Notes under the pieces: generated by a model
Told to the model about the DNA's origin: nothing
What the model saw: the letters and a program-made list of their open reading frames with translations, nothing else
The model's database searches: none
Shown: positions 1-9,053 of the stretch, in pieces
How the letters are laid out: each line of letters starts with the position of its first letter
How positions within the stretch are numbered: position 1 is the stretch's first letter
Assembly: GCA_028278405.1 (NCBI GenBank)
Contig: JANQEK010000042.1
Coordinates: 1 to 64,000, forward strand
Direction of reading: 5' to 3'
DNA length: 64,000 nt
From: Nitrospinaceae bacterium
Lineage (GTDB): Bacteria; Nitrospinota; Nitrospinia; Nitrospinales; Nitrospinaceae
Made by a program: the position numbers and the translations under genes

Positions 1-2
1 AA

Positions 3-479
3 TTACTGGCCTCAAAAGAAGATATCGTCCTCGTGCTGGACAACTCCATTCAATACCTGGAATCGGTGGAGGGAAAAGCAACCGATTATGTGATCAGCCG
101 CAACCTGCAGAATCGCACCCGACGGAGCATCAACTTTGTCCACCAGAACACCGTCGCCAAAATCGGTAAAAATATCGATCCCTCGTCAGCCACGCACGAG
201 TTCATCGGCCTCGCCAAATTCTCGAAGACCGGGGCCGAACAGTTTCTGCAGACCTATCACGACGTACTGAAAAATCAGGAAGGCAAAGTCCAGGAAGCGG
301 AGGACGTTTCCCAGTTCCGACTGACCGACCTGATCCAGGAGATGATCGACCGCGGCTTCAACGTCCACTACCTGGAAATCCACAAAGGCTGGCTGGAAAT
401 CCATTTCCCCAAGGACATCGAACTGGCCAACGAATTGTTCATCGCACAGGAACATCCCTCGGAAATTTCCACGCATTGA
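3..479 (+). CDS. Nucleotidyltransferase, C-terminal part (5' end outside window)
   Basis: The frame is open from the left edge of the window, so the gene begins upstream; a GTG at 33 is only an internal codon. The visible 158 residues contain DIVLVLDNSI followed by a HEFIGLAKFS segment and end with a GWLEIHFPKDIELAN motif. This pattern matches the C-terminal half of MobA/NTP_transf_3-type sugar or phosphocholine nucleotidyltransferases, which also occur fused to PEP mutase. The final D/E-rich motif usually helps metal and nucleotide binding. Substrate and any N-terminal fusion cannot be seen here. It is separated by about 60 nt from proS on the same strand. Confidence 0.6.
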   Translation, partial: LLASKEDIVLVLDNSIQYLESVEGKATDYVISRNLQNRTRRSINFVHQNTVAKIGKNIDPSSATHEFIGLAKFSKTGAEQFLQTYHDVLKNQEGKVQEAEDVSQFRLTDLIQEMIDRGFNVHYLEIHKGWLEIHFPKDIELANELFIAQEHPSEISTH

Positions 480-540
480 TTTATGCTTCCGTTTTCTGCA
501 TAATCTCCATTCGCTTGGCCCGTTAACCTGAAAGAGCTCC

Positions 541-2250
541 ATGTACTATTCGAAACTATTCATACCCACACTGAAAGACTCCCCAGCCGATGCTGAAGTG
601 ATCAGCCACAAATTGATGGTGCGCGCCGGGATGATCCGGCAACTGGCCGCAGGAATTTATTCCATCCTGCCCCTCGGCCTGCGCGTACTGAAAAAAGTGG
701 AACAGATCATCCGCGAGGAGATGGACAACATTGGCGGACAAGAAGTATTCATGCCCAGCATCCAGCCTGCCGAGCTGTGGCAGGAAAGCGGACGCTGGGA
801 ACTGTACGGAAAAGAACTCCTGCGGCTCAACGACCGCCACGACCGCGAGTTCTGCTACGGACCCACGCACGAGGAAGTGATTACCGATATCATCCGCGGC
901 GAGATCAAGTCTTATCGGCAACTTCCGTTACTCACCTACCAGATTCAAACCAAATTCCGCGACGAAGTGCGGCCGAGATTTGGCGTCATGCGCGGACGCG
1001 AGTTCATGATGAAGGACGCGTACAGTTTTCATGCCGGGGAAGCCAGCGTTCAGGACATGTACGAAAACATGAAACAAGCCTATTCCAATGTCTTTCGGAG
1101 ATGCGGGTTGGAATTCAAAATGGTGGAAGCGGACAGCGGCACGATTGGCGGCAGCTTTTCACACGAGTTCATGGTGCTGGCCGATTCGGGAGAAGATGCC
1201 GTCGCGTTCTGCGACAGCTGCGACTACGCATCCAACGTGGAAAAAGCCGCCGCACGTATCCCTGAGAAAACCGATCCACCCAAAAAACTGGAAGACTTAA
1301 CAAAAATACCCACTCCCGGGAAAAAATCGGTTGAAGATGTAACAAAATTTCTTAAGGTTTCACCGGAGCAAATCGTCAAAACTATTGTCATGGAAAATGA
1401 AGACGGGTTGGTGGCAGGTCTGGTACGCGGCGACCGGCAACTCAACGCCGTCAAGCTCAAAAACCTGATCGGGTGCGACTGGCTCCACGCAGCACCCGAA
1501 TCACTGATCACTTCCAAAACCAAAATTCCCTGCGGTTTCATCGGCCCTGTAAAACTGGACATGAAAATTTATGCCGACCACGAAGTGGCCGTCATGCATA
1601 ATTTCGTGACCGGCGCCAACAGCAAGGACGCCCATTACACCGGAGTTCAGTTCGAACGGGATATCGAAACCGTGCAGGTGGGCGACCTCCATGAAGTTCA
1701 GGAAGGCGATCCCTGCCCTAAATGTGACAGCGGATGCTATCAGGTAAAACGCGGCATTGAGGTCGGACATATTTTCATTCTGGGCACCAAATACAGCTCC
1801 TCCATGAAGGCTCACTATCTGGACGAGCATGGCAAAGAAAATCCGATGATCATGGGATGTTATGGCATCGGCGTGGGCCGCACTGCCGCTGCGGCCATCG
1901 AACAGAATCACGATGACAAGGGGATCATCTGGCCCGCCCCTCTCGCCCCCTTTCAAGCCGTGGTGATTCCAGTCAAATTTGAGGAGGACAGCCAACGCGC
2001 CGCCTGCGAAGAGGCCTACAAAATCCTTGGAGACCTGGGGGTCGAAACCTTGCTGGACGACCGCCCGGAACGACTGGGGGTTAAATTCAAGGACGCGGAA
2101 CTCCTGGGAATCCCTCTCCAGATCATCATCGGCCCAAAAAATCTTGAAAACAGTCAGGTTGAGGTAAAGTCAAGAAAAACGGGGATTTCCGAGCTTATCG
2201 ACTTCCCTGCCGGTCTCCAGGATATCCCCAATCGGCTCAAAAACTCCTGA
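541..2250 (+). CDS. proS: Prolyl-tRNA synthetase
   Basis: Charges tRNA-Pro with proline in the cytoplasm. The 569-residue length is that of bacterial-type ProRS. Class II motifs are visible: FRDEVRPRFGVMRGREF (motif 2) near residue 140 and MGCYGIGVGRT (motif 3) near residue 440. The stretch between about 225 and 400 is the inserted YbaK-like editing domain that removes mischarged alanine. The C-terminal anticodon-binding domain starts near residue 470 and includes the segment ETLLDDRPERLGVKFKDAEL. A purine-rich GAAAGAG lies upstream of the ATG at 541. A strong terminator follows, separating proS from the rimP-nusA operon. Confidence 0.97.
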   Translation: MYYSKLFIPTLKDSPADAEVISHKLMVRAGMIRQLAAGIYSILPLGLRVLKKVEQIIREEMDNIGGQEVFMPSIQPAELWQESGRWELYGKELLRLNDRHDREFCYGPTHEEVITDIIRGEIKSYRQLPLLTYQIQTKFRDEVRPRFGVMRGREFMMKDAYSFHAGEASVQDMYENMKQAYSNVFRRCGLEFKMVEADSGTIGGSFSHEFMVLADSGEDAVAFCDSCDYASNVEKAAARIPEKTDPPKKLEDLTKIPTPGKKSVEDVTKFLKVSPEQIVKTIVMENEDGLVAGLVRGDRQLNAVKLKNLIGCDWLHAAPESLITSKTKIPCGFIGPVKLDMKIYADHEVAVMHNFVTGANSKDAHYTGVQFERDIETVQVGDLHEVQEGDPCPKCDSGCYQVKRGIEVGHIFILGTKYSSSMKAHYLDEHGKENPMIMGCYGIGVGRTAAAAIEQNHDDKGIIWPAPLAPFQAVVIPVKFEEDSQRAACEEAYKILGDLGVETLLDDRPERLGVKFKDAELLGIPLQIIIGPKNLENSQVEVKSRKTGISELIDFPAGLQDIPNRLKNS

Positions 2251-2330
2251 TACTCCAGCCCCAAAATGACATTTCCCTTGCAGGCTCTGCGGGGATTATG
2301 TAAAATCAATTCAAATTTAAAGGGCTGCTA

Positions 2331-2357
2331 AGCGGGCTCTCTGGCCCGCTTTTTTTG
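2331..2357 (+). terminator. Rho-independent terminator after proS
   Basis: AGCGGGC (2331-2337) pairs with GCCCGCT (2344-2350) around a 6-nt loop and runs straight into a T tract (2350-2357). It closes the proS transcript before rimP. The following stretch 2358-2464 is AT-rich and contains overlapping inverted repeats around 2398-2420, and should hold the rimP operon promoter, which I could not place. Confidence 0.85.
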
Positions 2358-2477
2358 TATGAGCCTTAATAATCAAAAATTTATATCGTTTTTCTGTCTT
2401 CGAACATTTCGAAGAATGTCATTTGAATTATATTGATCATTGGTTCTTGTTCTTTCTCAAATATGGGAGCCTTGAAA

Positions 2478-2939
2478 ATGGGTAAGGGCTCGGTTACGGA
2501 ATCCATCGAAGAGCTGGTGACTCCAATCATCAATGAGAACCGCCTTGAACTGGTCGACGTTGAGTATAAAAAAGAAGGCAAAAACTGGTTTCTGAGAATA
2601 TTTATCGATAAAGAAGGTGGAGTCACGGTTGACGATTGCACACGGGTCAGTCGCCAAATTGAAGATTTGATTGAGGTGGAAGAAGTCATTCCCTCAAGTT
2701 ATGTCCTGGAAGTTTCCTCACCCGGATTAGACCGGCCTCTAAAAAAGGAAAAGGATTTTCTTCGGTTCAAGGGCAAACGCGCCCATGTAACCACCTACAC
2801 TCCCATTCATCAGCAAAGGAACTTTAAGGGAACCATACGGGATTTCCAGAAGGACGTACTGTTTCTGGATATCGATAGTCAGCGTGTGGAAATTCCCAGA
2901 AATCAGATTGCCAAAGCAAAACTGGAAATAGAATTTTAA
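2478..2939 (+). CDS. rimP: Ribosome maturation factor RimP
   Basis: RimP assists late assembly of the 30S subunit. The protein shows the family's N-terminal VTESIEELVTPIINENRLEL helix region, the VSSPGLDRPLKK motif in the middle and a C-terminal SH3-like barrel (GKRAHVTTYTP to the end). In-frame starts exist at 2433, 2463 and 2478. I chose the ATG at 2478 because GGGAG (2465-2469) is well spaced from it and the resulting 153 residues match family length. It is first in the rimP-nusA-infB operon, with nusA starting 6 nt after the stop. Confidence 0.93.
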   Translation: MGKGSVTESIEELVTPIINENRLELVDVEYKKEGKNWFLRIFIDKEGGVTVDDCTRVSRQIEDLIEVEEVIPSSYVLEVSSPGLDRPLKKEKDFLRFKGKRAHVTTYTPIHQQRNFKGTIRDFQKDVLFLDIDSQRVEIPRNQIAKAKLEIEF

Positions 2940-2944
2940 CGATT

Positions 2945-4546
2945 ATGAGCATTGAAGTCATTCACATCATTGAGCAATTGTGCCGGGAAAAAGGCATCGA
3001 CAAGGATTTTCTGGTCGACGCCGTCAAAACCGCGGTGGAAGCCGCTGCGCGCAAAAAGCTTCCGCATGTGGAAAATATCGTAAGCCGGTTCAATGAAGAA
3101 AACGGTGAAGCGGAAATCTGGGCAGAACAAACTGTTGTTGACTCCGTAGAAGATCCGGATAATCAAATCCTGCTGAAAGATGCTGTCAAAATTTCTCCCG
3201 AGGCTCAAGTTGGAGAGATCGTTCTGGTCAAACAGGAAATCAGGGATCTAGGCCGCATTGCGGCTCAACTTGCCAAGCAGGTCATCCTGCAAAAAGTCCG
3301 GGAAGCTGAAATTGAAATCACCTACAACGAATTCCAGGAAAGAAAAGGCGACCTGATCAACGGTATCGTTCAGCGTTTTGAACACGGAGACATCATTGTT
3401 GAGCTGGGAAAGGCCGAAGGCGTCCTCCCTCGGCGGGAACAGGTATTCCGTGAAACCTTTAACCGGGGTGACCGGATTCGTGCGTATGTCGTAGACATTC
3501 GAAAGACATCTAAAAATGCCCTGGTTATTCTTTCGCGAACCCACGTGGGACTCATTCAGTGCCTGTTCGAACTGGAAGTGCCCGAAATCAGCGAAGGCAT
3601 GGTCGAGATCATGGGCATCGTACGCGAACCCAACGGCCGCACAAAAATCGCCGTTCGCAGCAACGACCGGGACATCGATGCGGTCGGCGCCTGTGTCGGT
3701 ATGCGCGGTATGCGTGTTCAAGCCATTGTCCAGGAACTGCGTGGAGAAAAAATCGATATCGTTGAGTACTCCGAAGACCCTGAAGTGTTCATACGGAATG
3801 CGCTGAGCCCGGCCAAAATCACACGGGTGATTTCCGATAAAGAAGAGAACCATATGACGATTATCGTGGCGGACGACCAAATGTCTCTCGCCATAGGGAA
3901 AAAAGGTCAGAATGTTCGACTCGCCGCAAAACTGGTGAAATGGAAGATCGATATCAAAAATGGCTCCGAAGCAGGTGACCTGCTGGAAGCTTCCGGCCTG
4001 AAACCTCTCAAGGAATCCTCGACGGAAGATTTTCTTGAGGTCATCAAGAATGCCAAAGGATTCGGAGAAAAAATTGTTGCCATACTTTTCACGAATAACG
4101 TCGTGAGTTTTGAGGAAGTCCTGGAACGAGGTATCGAAGGGCTGACCCAGATTACCGGCATTGGACCTAAAAAAGCCGAAACCATTTATGAGTTTTCCAA
4201 AGATTATGTGAAACAGATGGCGCAAGCGGCACCTGCTGAGGAAGAAGTCTCTACTGAAGATGAGGATGCTGATACCGCCCTTCAGCCCGAAGAGGAAATC
4301 GAAACAACAGAGGTTTCCTCTGAGATCGAAGAAACGGAAGAAGATCAGGAGTTCCCGGTAAGCGATCTTCCAGAGGTGGATCCGGCCATTATTCAGACTT
4401 TGGAAAGCAATGGGTTTCAAACCATTGCTGAATTATCAGTCACTCCGGCAGACGAATTATTTGCATTGGAAGGAATTGACGAGGAATTGGCAAACAGTCT
4501 GGTCGAACAGGCCCGGCTGCACATGGAAAAATTTGAAAATGTTTAA
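2945..4546 (+). CDS. nusA: Transcription termination/antitermination factor NusA
   Basis: Binds RNA polymerase and nascent RNA to control pausing, termination and antitermination. Domains in order: N-terminal RNAP-binding domain (about 1-125), S1 domain (about 136-200), KH1 (near 248, GMRGMRVQAIVQEL) and KH2 (near 313, AIGKKGQNVRLAAKL). A helix-hairpin-helix (ITGIGPKKAETIYEF, near 403), a strongly acidic linker (about 425-475) and a final helix-hairpin-helix follow. The acidic linker and terminal repeat resemble the extended C terminus of proteobacterial NusA. It lies between rimP and infB, as in many bacteria. Confidence 0.97.
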   Translation: MSIEVIHIIEQLCREKGIDKDFLVDAVKTAVEAAARKKLPHVENIVSRFNEENGEAEIWAEQTVVDSVEDPDNQILLKDAVKISPEAQVGEIVLVKQEIRDLGRIAAQLAKQVILQKVREAEIEITYNEFQERKGDLINGIVQRFEHGDIIVELGKAEGVLPRREQVFRETFNRGDRIRAYVVDIRKTSKNALVILSRTHVGLIQCLFELEVPEISEGMVEIMGIVREPNGRTKIAVRSNDRDIDAVGACVGMRGMRVQAIVQELRGEKIDIVEYSEDPEVFIRNALSPAKITRVISDKEENHMTIIVADDQMSLAIGKKGQNVRLAAKLVKWKIDIKNGSEAGDLLEASGLKPLKESSTEDFLEVIKNAKGFGEKIVAILFTNNVVSFEEVLERGIEGLTQITGIGPKKAETIYEFSKDYVKQMAQAAPAEEEVSTEDEDADTALQPEEEIETTEVSSEIEETEEDQEFPVSDLPEVDPAIIQTLESNGFQTIAELSVTPADELFALEGIDEELANSLVEQARLHMEKFENV

Positions 4547-4559
4547 GAAGGAAATCGCC

Positions 4560-4571
4560 ATGGGTAAATAA
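4560..4571 (+). other. Minimal ORF ATG-GGT-AAA-stop ahead of infB
   Basis: AAGGA (4548-4552) sits 7 nt before an ATG that is followed by GGT AAA TAA, so a ribosome initiating there would make only Met-Gly-Lys. The real infB product also begins Met-Gly-Lys, 54 nt downstream in the same frame with its own AGGAG. The site is directly visible; any role as a regulatory minigene or as the remnant of an older infB start is inference. Confidence 0.4.
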
Positions 4572-4613
4572 CCTGTCGCTTGCTTTTCCCTTACAGCATT
4601 AGGAGAACTTTCA

Positions 4614-6977
4614 TTGGGAAAAATCAGAATCAATAAATTGGCGTTGGAACTCAATATTCCCAACGACAAAATCATCGACGAGCTCAAGAAGAAGGACGTC
4701 CCGGTCAAGAATCACATGAGTTCCATCGATGGCGAGGTGGCGGAGTATGTCCGTGGTTTGTTTACGGATAAGTCGGCTACCAAAAAAAAGAAAAAAGCAA
4801 CGACCAAAAAAGCAGCCGCCAAGAAAAAAGAGTCCACGGTAGCAAAGCCGATCACCGCGAAAACGGCTGCCAAAGCAGCCGCCAAAAAGAAAGCCGACCA
4901 GGAAAAGAAAGCCAAGGAAGAGGCTAAAAAAGCCAAAGCAACCCCTGCCAAACCCAAGGCTAAAACCAAACCCAAGGCCAAAGCAAAAACCGTTGAAGCC
5001 AAAAAGGAAGAAACTGATTCCGACAAGCAAAAGGCATCCCGAAAACTGGGCCTGAAAGTCGTCGTCAAACCGGAAGAAGCGGAAAAGAAAAAGAAGGAAT
5101 CGAAAGCCCCCAAGGAAAAACCGGCAGCCAAAAAGAAAAAAGAAGAACCCAAATCACCTCCTCCCCAAAAGGCCAAGGAAAAGCAACCAGAGGAAATCGC
5201 TCCGATCGAAGAGCCGGTTGAAGAAGGATTTGAAGTCGTCCAATTGATGGACAACATGCCTCTACGCGATGTGGCTGAAAAGTTAAAATGCACGGCTAAC
5301 GACATCATCATGGATTTGATGGCTCTGGGTTCTATGGCCACCATCAACCAAAGCCTGAGCCTGGAAGTTGCCTCCAAAATCGCCGACCAAAGAGGATTCG
5401 AAGTGGAGGTGATCACGCCTGAGTCGGAACTCGGCTTTGAGGAGGAAGAAGAAGAGGATTTGGAAAAAGACCGTATTCCCCGTCCCCCGATCGTTACGAT
5501 TATGGGGCACGTGGATCACGGTAAAACCTCTCTTTTGGATGCCATTAGGAAAACCAATGTTACCGGAGACGAAGCCGGAGGAATCACTCAGCACATTGGC
5601 GCTTATCAAATCAAAATCAAGGATTCCACTATTACTTTTCTCGATACACCGGGCCATGAAGCTTTTACCGCCATGCGGGCCCGCGGGGCGCAGGTCACCG
5701 ATATTGTTGTGCTGGTGGTCGCAGCGGACGATGGTATTAAACCGCAAACTTTGGAAGCCATTCACCACGCCAATGCGGGAGGCGTTCCCCTGCTCGTGGC
5801 CATCAACAAAATCGACAAACCCGACGCCAAGCCCGATGAAGTCAAAAAACAGCTCGCGGACCAGGGACTTCTTCCGGAAGAATGGGGAGGGCAAACAATT
5901 TTCACCTCTGTATCCGCCAAGGAAGGCCAGGGCATCGATCATTTGCTGGAGATGATCCTTCTGCAGGCCGAGGTCATGGAATTGAAAGCGAACCCGAAAC
6001 TCGGAGCACGGGGTGTCATTATCGAATCCCATCTGGACAAAGGACGAGGTCCGGTTGTGACTCTAATGATTCAAAAAGGCAAACTCCGAATTGGGGATCC
6101 GTTTATTGCGGGAAATTACTTCGGAAAAGTACGTGCCATGGTGAACGACCAGGGCAAAGAAATCCCGCAGGCGTCTCTGAGCACACCGGTGGAAGTTATT
6201 GGTCTTCCGGAAGTGCCGTCTCCCGGCGATCCTTTTCTGGTCGTTCGCGACGAGAAACGGGCTCGTCAGCTCAGCAACTTGAAGATTCAAAGGAAACGCG
6301 AATCGGTCCTGTCTCAAAAACCGCGTATCACTATGGAAGACCTGCACCAGCAAATCGTTGAAGGAAAAATTCACGAGTTGAACCTGATTATCAAGGCCGA
6401 TGTCCAGGGCTCCATTCAGGCAGTCCAGGAAGCCTTCAACAAACTGGAGACCGACAAGGTGCGGGTGAAAATCATTCACGATGCTGTGGGGGGTATCACC
6501 GAATCGGATATTCTTTTGGCCAGCGCTTCCAACGCTTTGATTATCGGATTCAATGTACGGCCCACCTTCAAAGCAGAGGCCATGGCCGCCAAAGAAAAAG
6601 TGGACGTGCGGCTGTACAGCATCATTTACGATGCCATCGAAGATATCAAAAAAGCTCTGGAAGGCCTGCTTGAGCCAACATTCCGTGAAAAAATCATGGG
6701 ACGGGCCGAGGTGCGAAAAGTATTTTCAATGCCTAAAATCGGGGTGATTGCCGGGTGCCAGGTTATTTCCGGAACCGTCGAGCGCAACAGCAAAGCCCGG
6801 CTGGTCAGAGACAATGTGGTGGTTTACGAAGGCAAGATCCAATCCCTGAGACGTTTCAAAGACGATGTGAAAGAAGTCGCGTCGGGTTACGAGTGCGGGT
6901 TGGCATTGGACAAATACCAGGATTTGAAACAAGGCGATATCGTCGAGCCGTTTGTTCTGGAGGAAGTAGCCCCTTGA
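4614..6977 (+). CDS. infB: Translation initiation factor IF-2
   Basis: GTPase that brings initiator fMet-tRNA to the 30S subunit and promotes subunit joining. It starts at TTG 4614, preceded by AGGAG (4601-4605). Order of parts: IF2_N helix domain (1-52), a Lys/Ala/Glu-rich low-complexity linker (about 55-215), and a second IF2_N copy (about 218-262). The G domain has GHVDHGKT at about 298-305, DTPGH at about 343-347 and NKID at about 397-400. Domains II, III and the C-terminal fMet-tRNA-binding barrel complete the protein. The linker is repetitive at the DNA level (many AAA/GCC codons). A second, 3-codon ORF precedes the start. Confidence 0.97.
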   Translation: MGKIRINKLALELNIPNDKIIDELKKKDVPVKNHMSSIDGEVAEYVRGLFTDKSATKKKKKATTKKAAAKKKESTVAKPITAKTAAKAAAKKKADQEKKAKEEAKKAKATPAKPKAKTKPKAKAKTVEAKKEETDSDKQKASRKLGLKVVVKPEEAEKKKKESKAPKEKPAAKKKKEEPKSPPPQKAKEKQPEEIAPIEEPVEEGFEVVQLMDNMPLRDVAEKLKCTANDIIMDLMALGSMATINQSLSLEVASKIADQRGFEVEVITPESELGFEEEEEEDLEKDRIPRPPIVTIMGHVDHGKTSLLDAIRKTNVTGDEAGGITQHIGAYQIKIKDSTITFLDTPGHEAFTAMRARGAQVTDIVVLVVAADDGIKPQTLEAIHHANAGGVPLLVAINKIDKPDAKPDEVKKQLADQGLLPEEWGGQTIFTSVSAKEGQGIDHLLEMILLQAEVMELKANPKLGARGVIIESHLDKGRGPVVTLMIQKGKLRIGDPFIAGNYFGKVRAMVNDQGKEIPQASLSTPVEVIGLPEVPSPGDPFLVVRDEKRARQLSNLKIQRKRESVLSQKPRITMEDLHQQIVEGKIHELNLIIKADVQGSIQAVQEAFNKLETDKVRVKIIHDAVGGITESDILLASASNALIIGFNVRPTFKAEAMAAKEKVDVRLYSIIYDAIEDIKKALEGLLEPTFREKIMGRAEVRKVFSMPKIGVIAGCQVISGTVERNSKARLVRDNVVVYEGKIQSLRRFKDDVKEVASGYECGLALDKYQDLKQGDIVEPFVLEEVAP

Positions 6978-7006
6978 TCGCTGGCTTGGAAGCCAAAGGA
7001 TGCGCT

Positions 7007-7312
7007 ATGAATCTTGGGTACTGTTCATTAAAATTTTTTTTACACGGCAACAATTCGCTAAAAGGCAAACGAAAGGTCATTCGAGCCATCAAAGACCGGC
7101 TGAAGAACAAATTCAATGTATCTGTAGCGGAAGTCGGAGACCAGGACATCTGGCAAAACATTCATCTGGGAATAGCCGCCGTCAATGCGGACCCGCAGTA
7201 TCTGGACGGATTACTTAAACAGGTGGTGAACTTCGTCGACAATATGCACTTGGCGGAAATGACCGACTGCCAGACAGAAATCATTAAAGTCGATAACGGC
7301 TACGCAGATTAA
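7007..7312 (+). CDS. DUF503 family protein (YlxP-like)
   Basis: A 101-residue protein of the DUF503/YlxP family, typically found between infB and rbfA. The family fingerprint is visible as SLKGKRKVIRAIKDRLKNKF near residues 18-37, followed by the VSVAEVGDQD turn. The ATG at 7007 follows AAAGGA (6996-7000) at suitable distance; the longer frame that runs back into infB is discarded. It starts 29 nt after infB stops. Its context suggests a role linked to ribosome assembly; its biochemical function is not established from sequence. Confidence 0.88.
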   Translation: MNLGYCSLKFFLHGNNSLKGKRKVIRAIKDRLKNKFNVSVAEVGDQDIWQNIHLGIAAVNADPQYLDGLLKQVVNFVDNMHLAEMTDCQTEIIKVDNGYAD

Positions 7313-7329
7313 AAGATAAAACAACTTTT

Positions 7330-7677
7330 ATGTTTCGATATAAACGTTCACAACGAGTTCAGGAGTTGCTCCTGGAGGAAATCTCCAAGCTGATTCAGCA
7401 TGGCCTGAAGGATCCCCGTATCGGTTTCGTAACCGTCACCCGCATTGAATTGAGCGACAATCTCAAGAATGCCAAAGTGTATGTCAGCATCATGGGCAGT
7501 GAAGAGGAAAAGGAAAAATCGATCGAGGGGTTGAATAGCGCCAAGGGATTCCTTCGGAGTTCTCTCGGCAAAAATCTATACCTGAAGCACATCCCTGAAC
7601 TGCACTTCAAACTGGATGAAGCGGCGGACCATGTCGAAAAAATCACCAAAATTATCGGTGAATGGAACCATGAATAA
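7330..7677 (+). CDS. rbfA: 30S ribosome-binding factor A
   Basis: RbfA is a small KH-like protein that binds the 30S subunit during maturation of the 16S 5' end and matters most at low temperature. The family pattern is clear: RSQRVQELLLEEISKLI at the N terminus, the LKDPRIGFVTVTRIELS core, VYVSIMG, and the terminal LHFKLDEAADHVEKI. Length 115 residues is normal. The stop overlaps the truB start by 8 nt (ATGAATAA), implying translational coupling. Confidence 0.95.
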   Translation: MFRYKRSQRVQELLLEEISKLIQHGLKDPRIGFVTVTRIELSDNLKNAKVYVSIMGSEEEKEKSIEGLNSAKGFLRSSLGKNLYLKHIPELHFKLDEAADHVEKITKIIGEWNHE

Positions 7678-8599
7678 TATCCTGAACCTGTACAAACCCG
7701 TGGGCCCATCCTCCTTTTTTATGGTGCAATCGGTTAAAAAAGCGCTCAAGGTCAAAAAAGCAGGTCATATCGGCACCCTCGACCCCAAAGCCGAGGGAGT
7801 GCTGCCGATCTGCCTCGACCGGTCCACCCGGCTGATTCAGTTCCTGGTGAGCCTCCCCAAGGTGTATCTGGCCACCATGACCCTTGGCGTTGAAACCGAC
7901 ACTCAGGACGCCACCGGCCAAGTCGTGGCCACCAGAGACGCCAGCCACATCACTGAACAGGCTGTGAAAGAGGTTTTAGCCGGTTTTCAGGGAGAACAGG
8001 AGCAGACGCCTCCGATGTATTCCGCCAAGAAAAAGAACGGGATTCCGCTGTACAAATTGGCGAGAAACGGCCTAAAAACTGAAAGAAAACCCGTAACTTT
8101 GCAGATTTATTTCATAGATTTCCTCAAAAAAGAGGACAATCGGGTCATCTTCAGGGTAAAATGCTCCGCAGGAACGTATATCCGTACCCTGTGCCATGAT
8201 GTCGGCCAGACCCTCGGTTGCGGAGCCCACATGTCCCAACTGGTCCGGGAGCAGGTCGGCCACTTCGATGTACAGTCTTCGTTGACCATTGAGGAGTTGA
8301 GTCAGGCCCGGGATAACGGGACCCTGGCCCAAAAGCTGCTGGAAACGGAAACCGTTCTGGATTTTCTTCCGGAGATCAAAGTCACCCCGGATTACATCGC
8401 CTCCATCGCCCACGGCAAGCCATTGACCAAAATCGCGGTGATGGAAACACCCGAGCACTTCCGGCCTGGAACCAACCTCCGGGTCACTGGAGATGACGGG
8501 CGGGTTGCCGCTATTGTTGAACCGGTGGTGGATGAGGAGGGGTTTCAAAAACTGGATCCCCGGGACACTGCATTTAAATTGAAACGAGTACTGGTTTAG
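7670..8599 (+). CDS. truB: tRNA pseudouridine(55) synthase
   Basis: Makes pseudouridine 55 in the T loop of tRNAs. The active-site motif is HIGTLDPKAEGVLPI, with catalytic Asp38. KVYLATMTLGVETDTQD and the GTYIRTLCHDVG segment follow, and a small PUA-like region ends the 309-residue protein. I start it at ATG 7670, overlapping rbfA, because N-terminal NNILNLYKPVG is the normal TruB beginning; the extra 18 codons upstream lie inside rbfA. It is the last gene before the long rpsO leader. Confidence 0.95.
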   Translation: MNNILNLYKPVGPSSFFMVQSVKKALKVKKAGHIGTLDPKAEGVLPICLDRSTRLIQFLVSLPKVYLATMTLGVETDTQDATGQVVATRDASHITEQAVKEVLAGFQGEQEQTPPMYSAKKKNGIPLYKLARNGLKTERKPVTLQIYFIDFLKKEDNRVIFRVKCSAGTYIRTLCHDVGQTLGCGAHMSQLVREQVGHFDVQSSLTIEELSQARDNGTLAQKLLETETVLDFLPEIKVTPDYIASIAHGKPLTKIAVMETPEHFRPGTNLRVTGDDGRVAAIVEPVVDEEGFQKLDPRDTAFKLKRVLV

Positions 8600-8627
8600 A
8601 GAGAAGCCTATTTATATTTAACAAGAC

Positions 8628-8741
8628 ATGGGAGACATTCCGGTTGGAATGTTTTCGCAGGGAAGATTCCCCTTAAAGAATTTTCTCTACGAAAACATTC
8701 AACAACCCTCCCATCATAGACTGAAAGAGGAGGTTTTTAAA
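8628..8741 (+). promoter_or_regulatory. Structured rpsO leader with mutually exclusive hairpins
   Basis: Three exact pairings are visible. ATGGGAG (8628-8634) pairs with CTCCCAT (8708-8714), closing the leader. An 11-nt arm GAATGTTTTCG (8647-8657) pairs with CGAAAACATTC (8690-8700). ACATTCC (8635-8641) pairs with GGAATGT (8646-8652) around a GGTT loop. The last two share bases 8647-8652 and cannot coexist. A small GGGA/TCCC hairpin (8660-8671) sits inside the 11-bp stem. The AGAGGAGG ribosome-binding site follows at about 8726-8733. S15 autoregulation through leader structure is known in several bacteria; the assignment here is inferred from position and structure. Confidence 0.6.
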
Positions 8742-9011
8742 ATGTCATTCACCAAGGAAGAAAAAACCAACATTATTACCAAGTATCAGATTAATGAGAA
8801 AGATACCGGATCCTCAGAGGTCCAGATCGCGCTATTGACCGAACGATTGAATTATTTAAACGACCATTTCAAAACCCACGGCAAGGATCACCATTCCCGC
8901 CACGGCTTGATTCGTATGGTCAATAGAAGGCGGAAACTTCTGGACTATCTCAAAAGAGAGGATGCCCAACGGTATCAGACTATCATCAAAGAATTGGGCA
9001 TCCGCCGTTAA
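8742..9011 (+). CDS. rpsO: 30S ribosomal protein S15
   Basis: Primary 16S rRNA-binding protein of the 30S platform. The 89-residue product has the standard N-terminal [20 protein letters not shown] segment and the core [20 protein letters not shown] that contacts the 16S three-way junction. The ATG at 8742 has a strong AGAGGAGG; the 38 extra upstream codons belong to the structured leader and are not part of the protein. pnp follows 42 nt later, the usual rpsO-pnp arrangement. Confidence 0.97.
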   Translation: MSFTKEEKTNIITKYQINEKDTGSSEVQIALLTERLNYLNDHFKTHGKDHHSRHGLIRMVNRRRKLLDYLKREDAQRYQTIIKELGIRR

Positions 9012-9053
9012 TTAAAATCCTACCTCAAGGATTAAGAAATTGGAGAGTATTTA

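Noticed and set aside
3248-4420. 390-codon open frame on the minus strand opposite nusA
   Set aside because: It is an antisense shadow of nusA with no recognisable domain and no ribosome-binding site; such long shadows follow from codon bias.
4780-5230. Repetitive AAA/GCC-rich DNA inside infB as a repeat element
   Set aside because: It encodes the Lys/Ala-rich linker typical of IF-2 and needs no other explanation.
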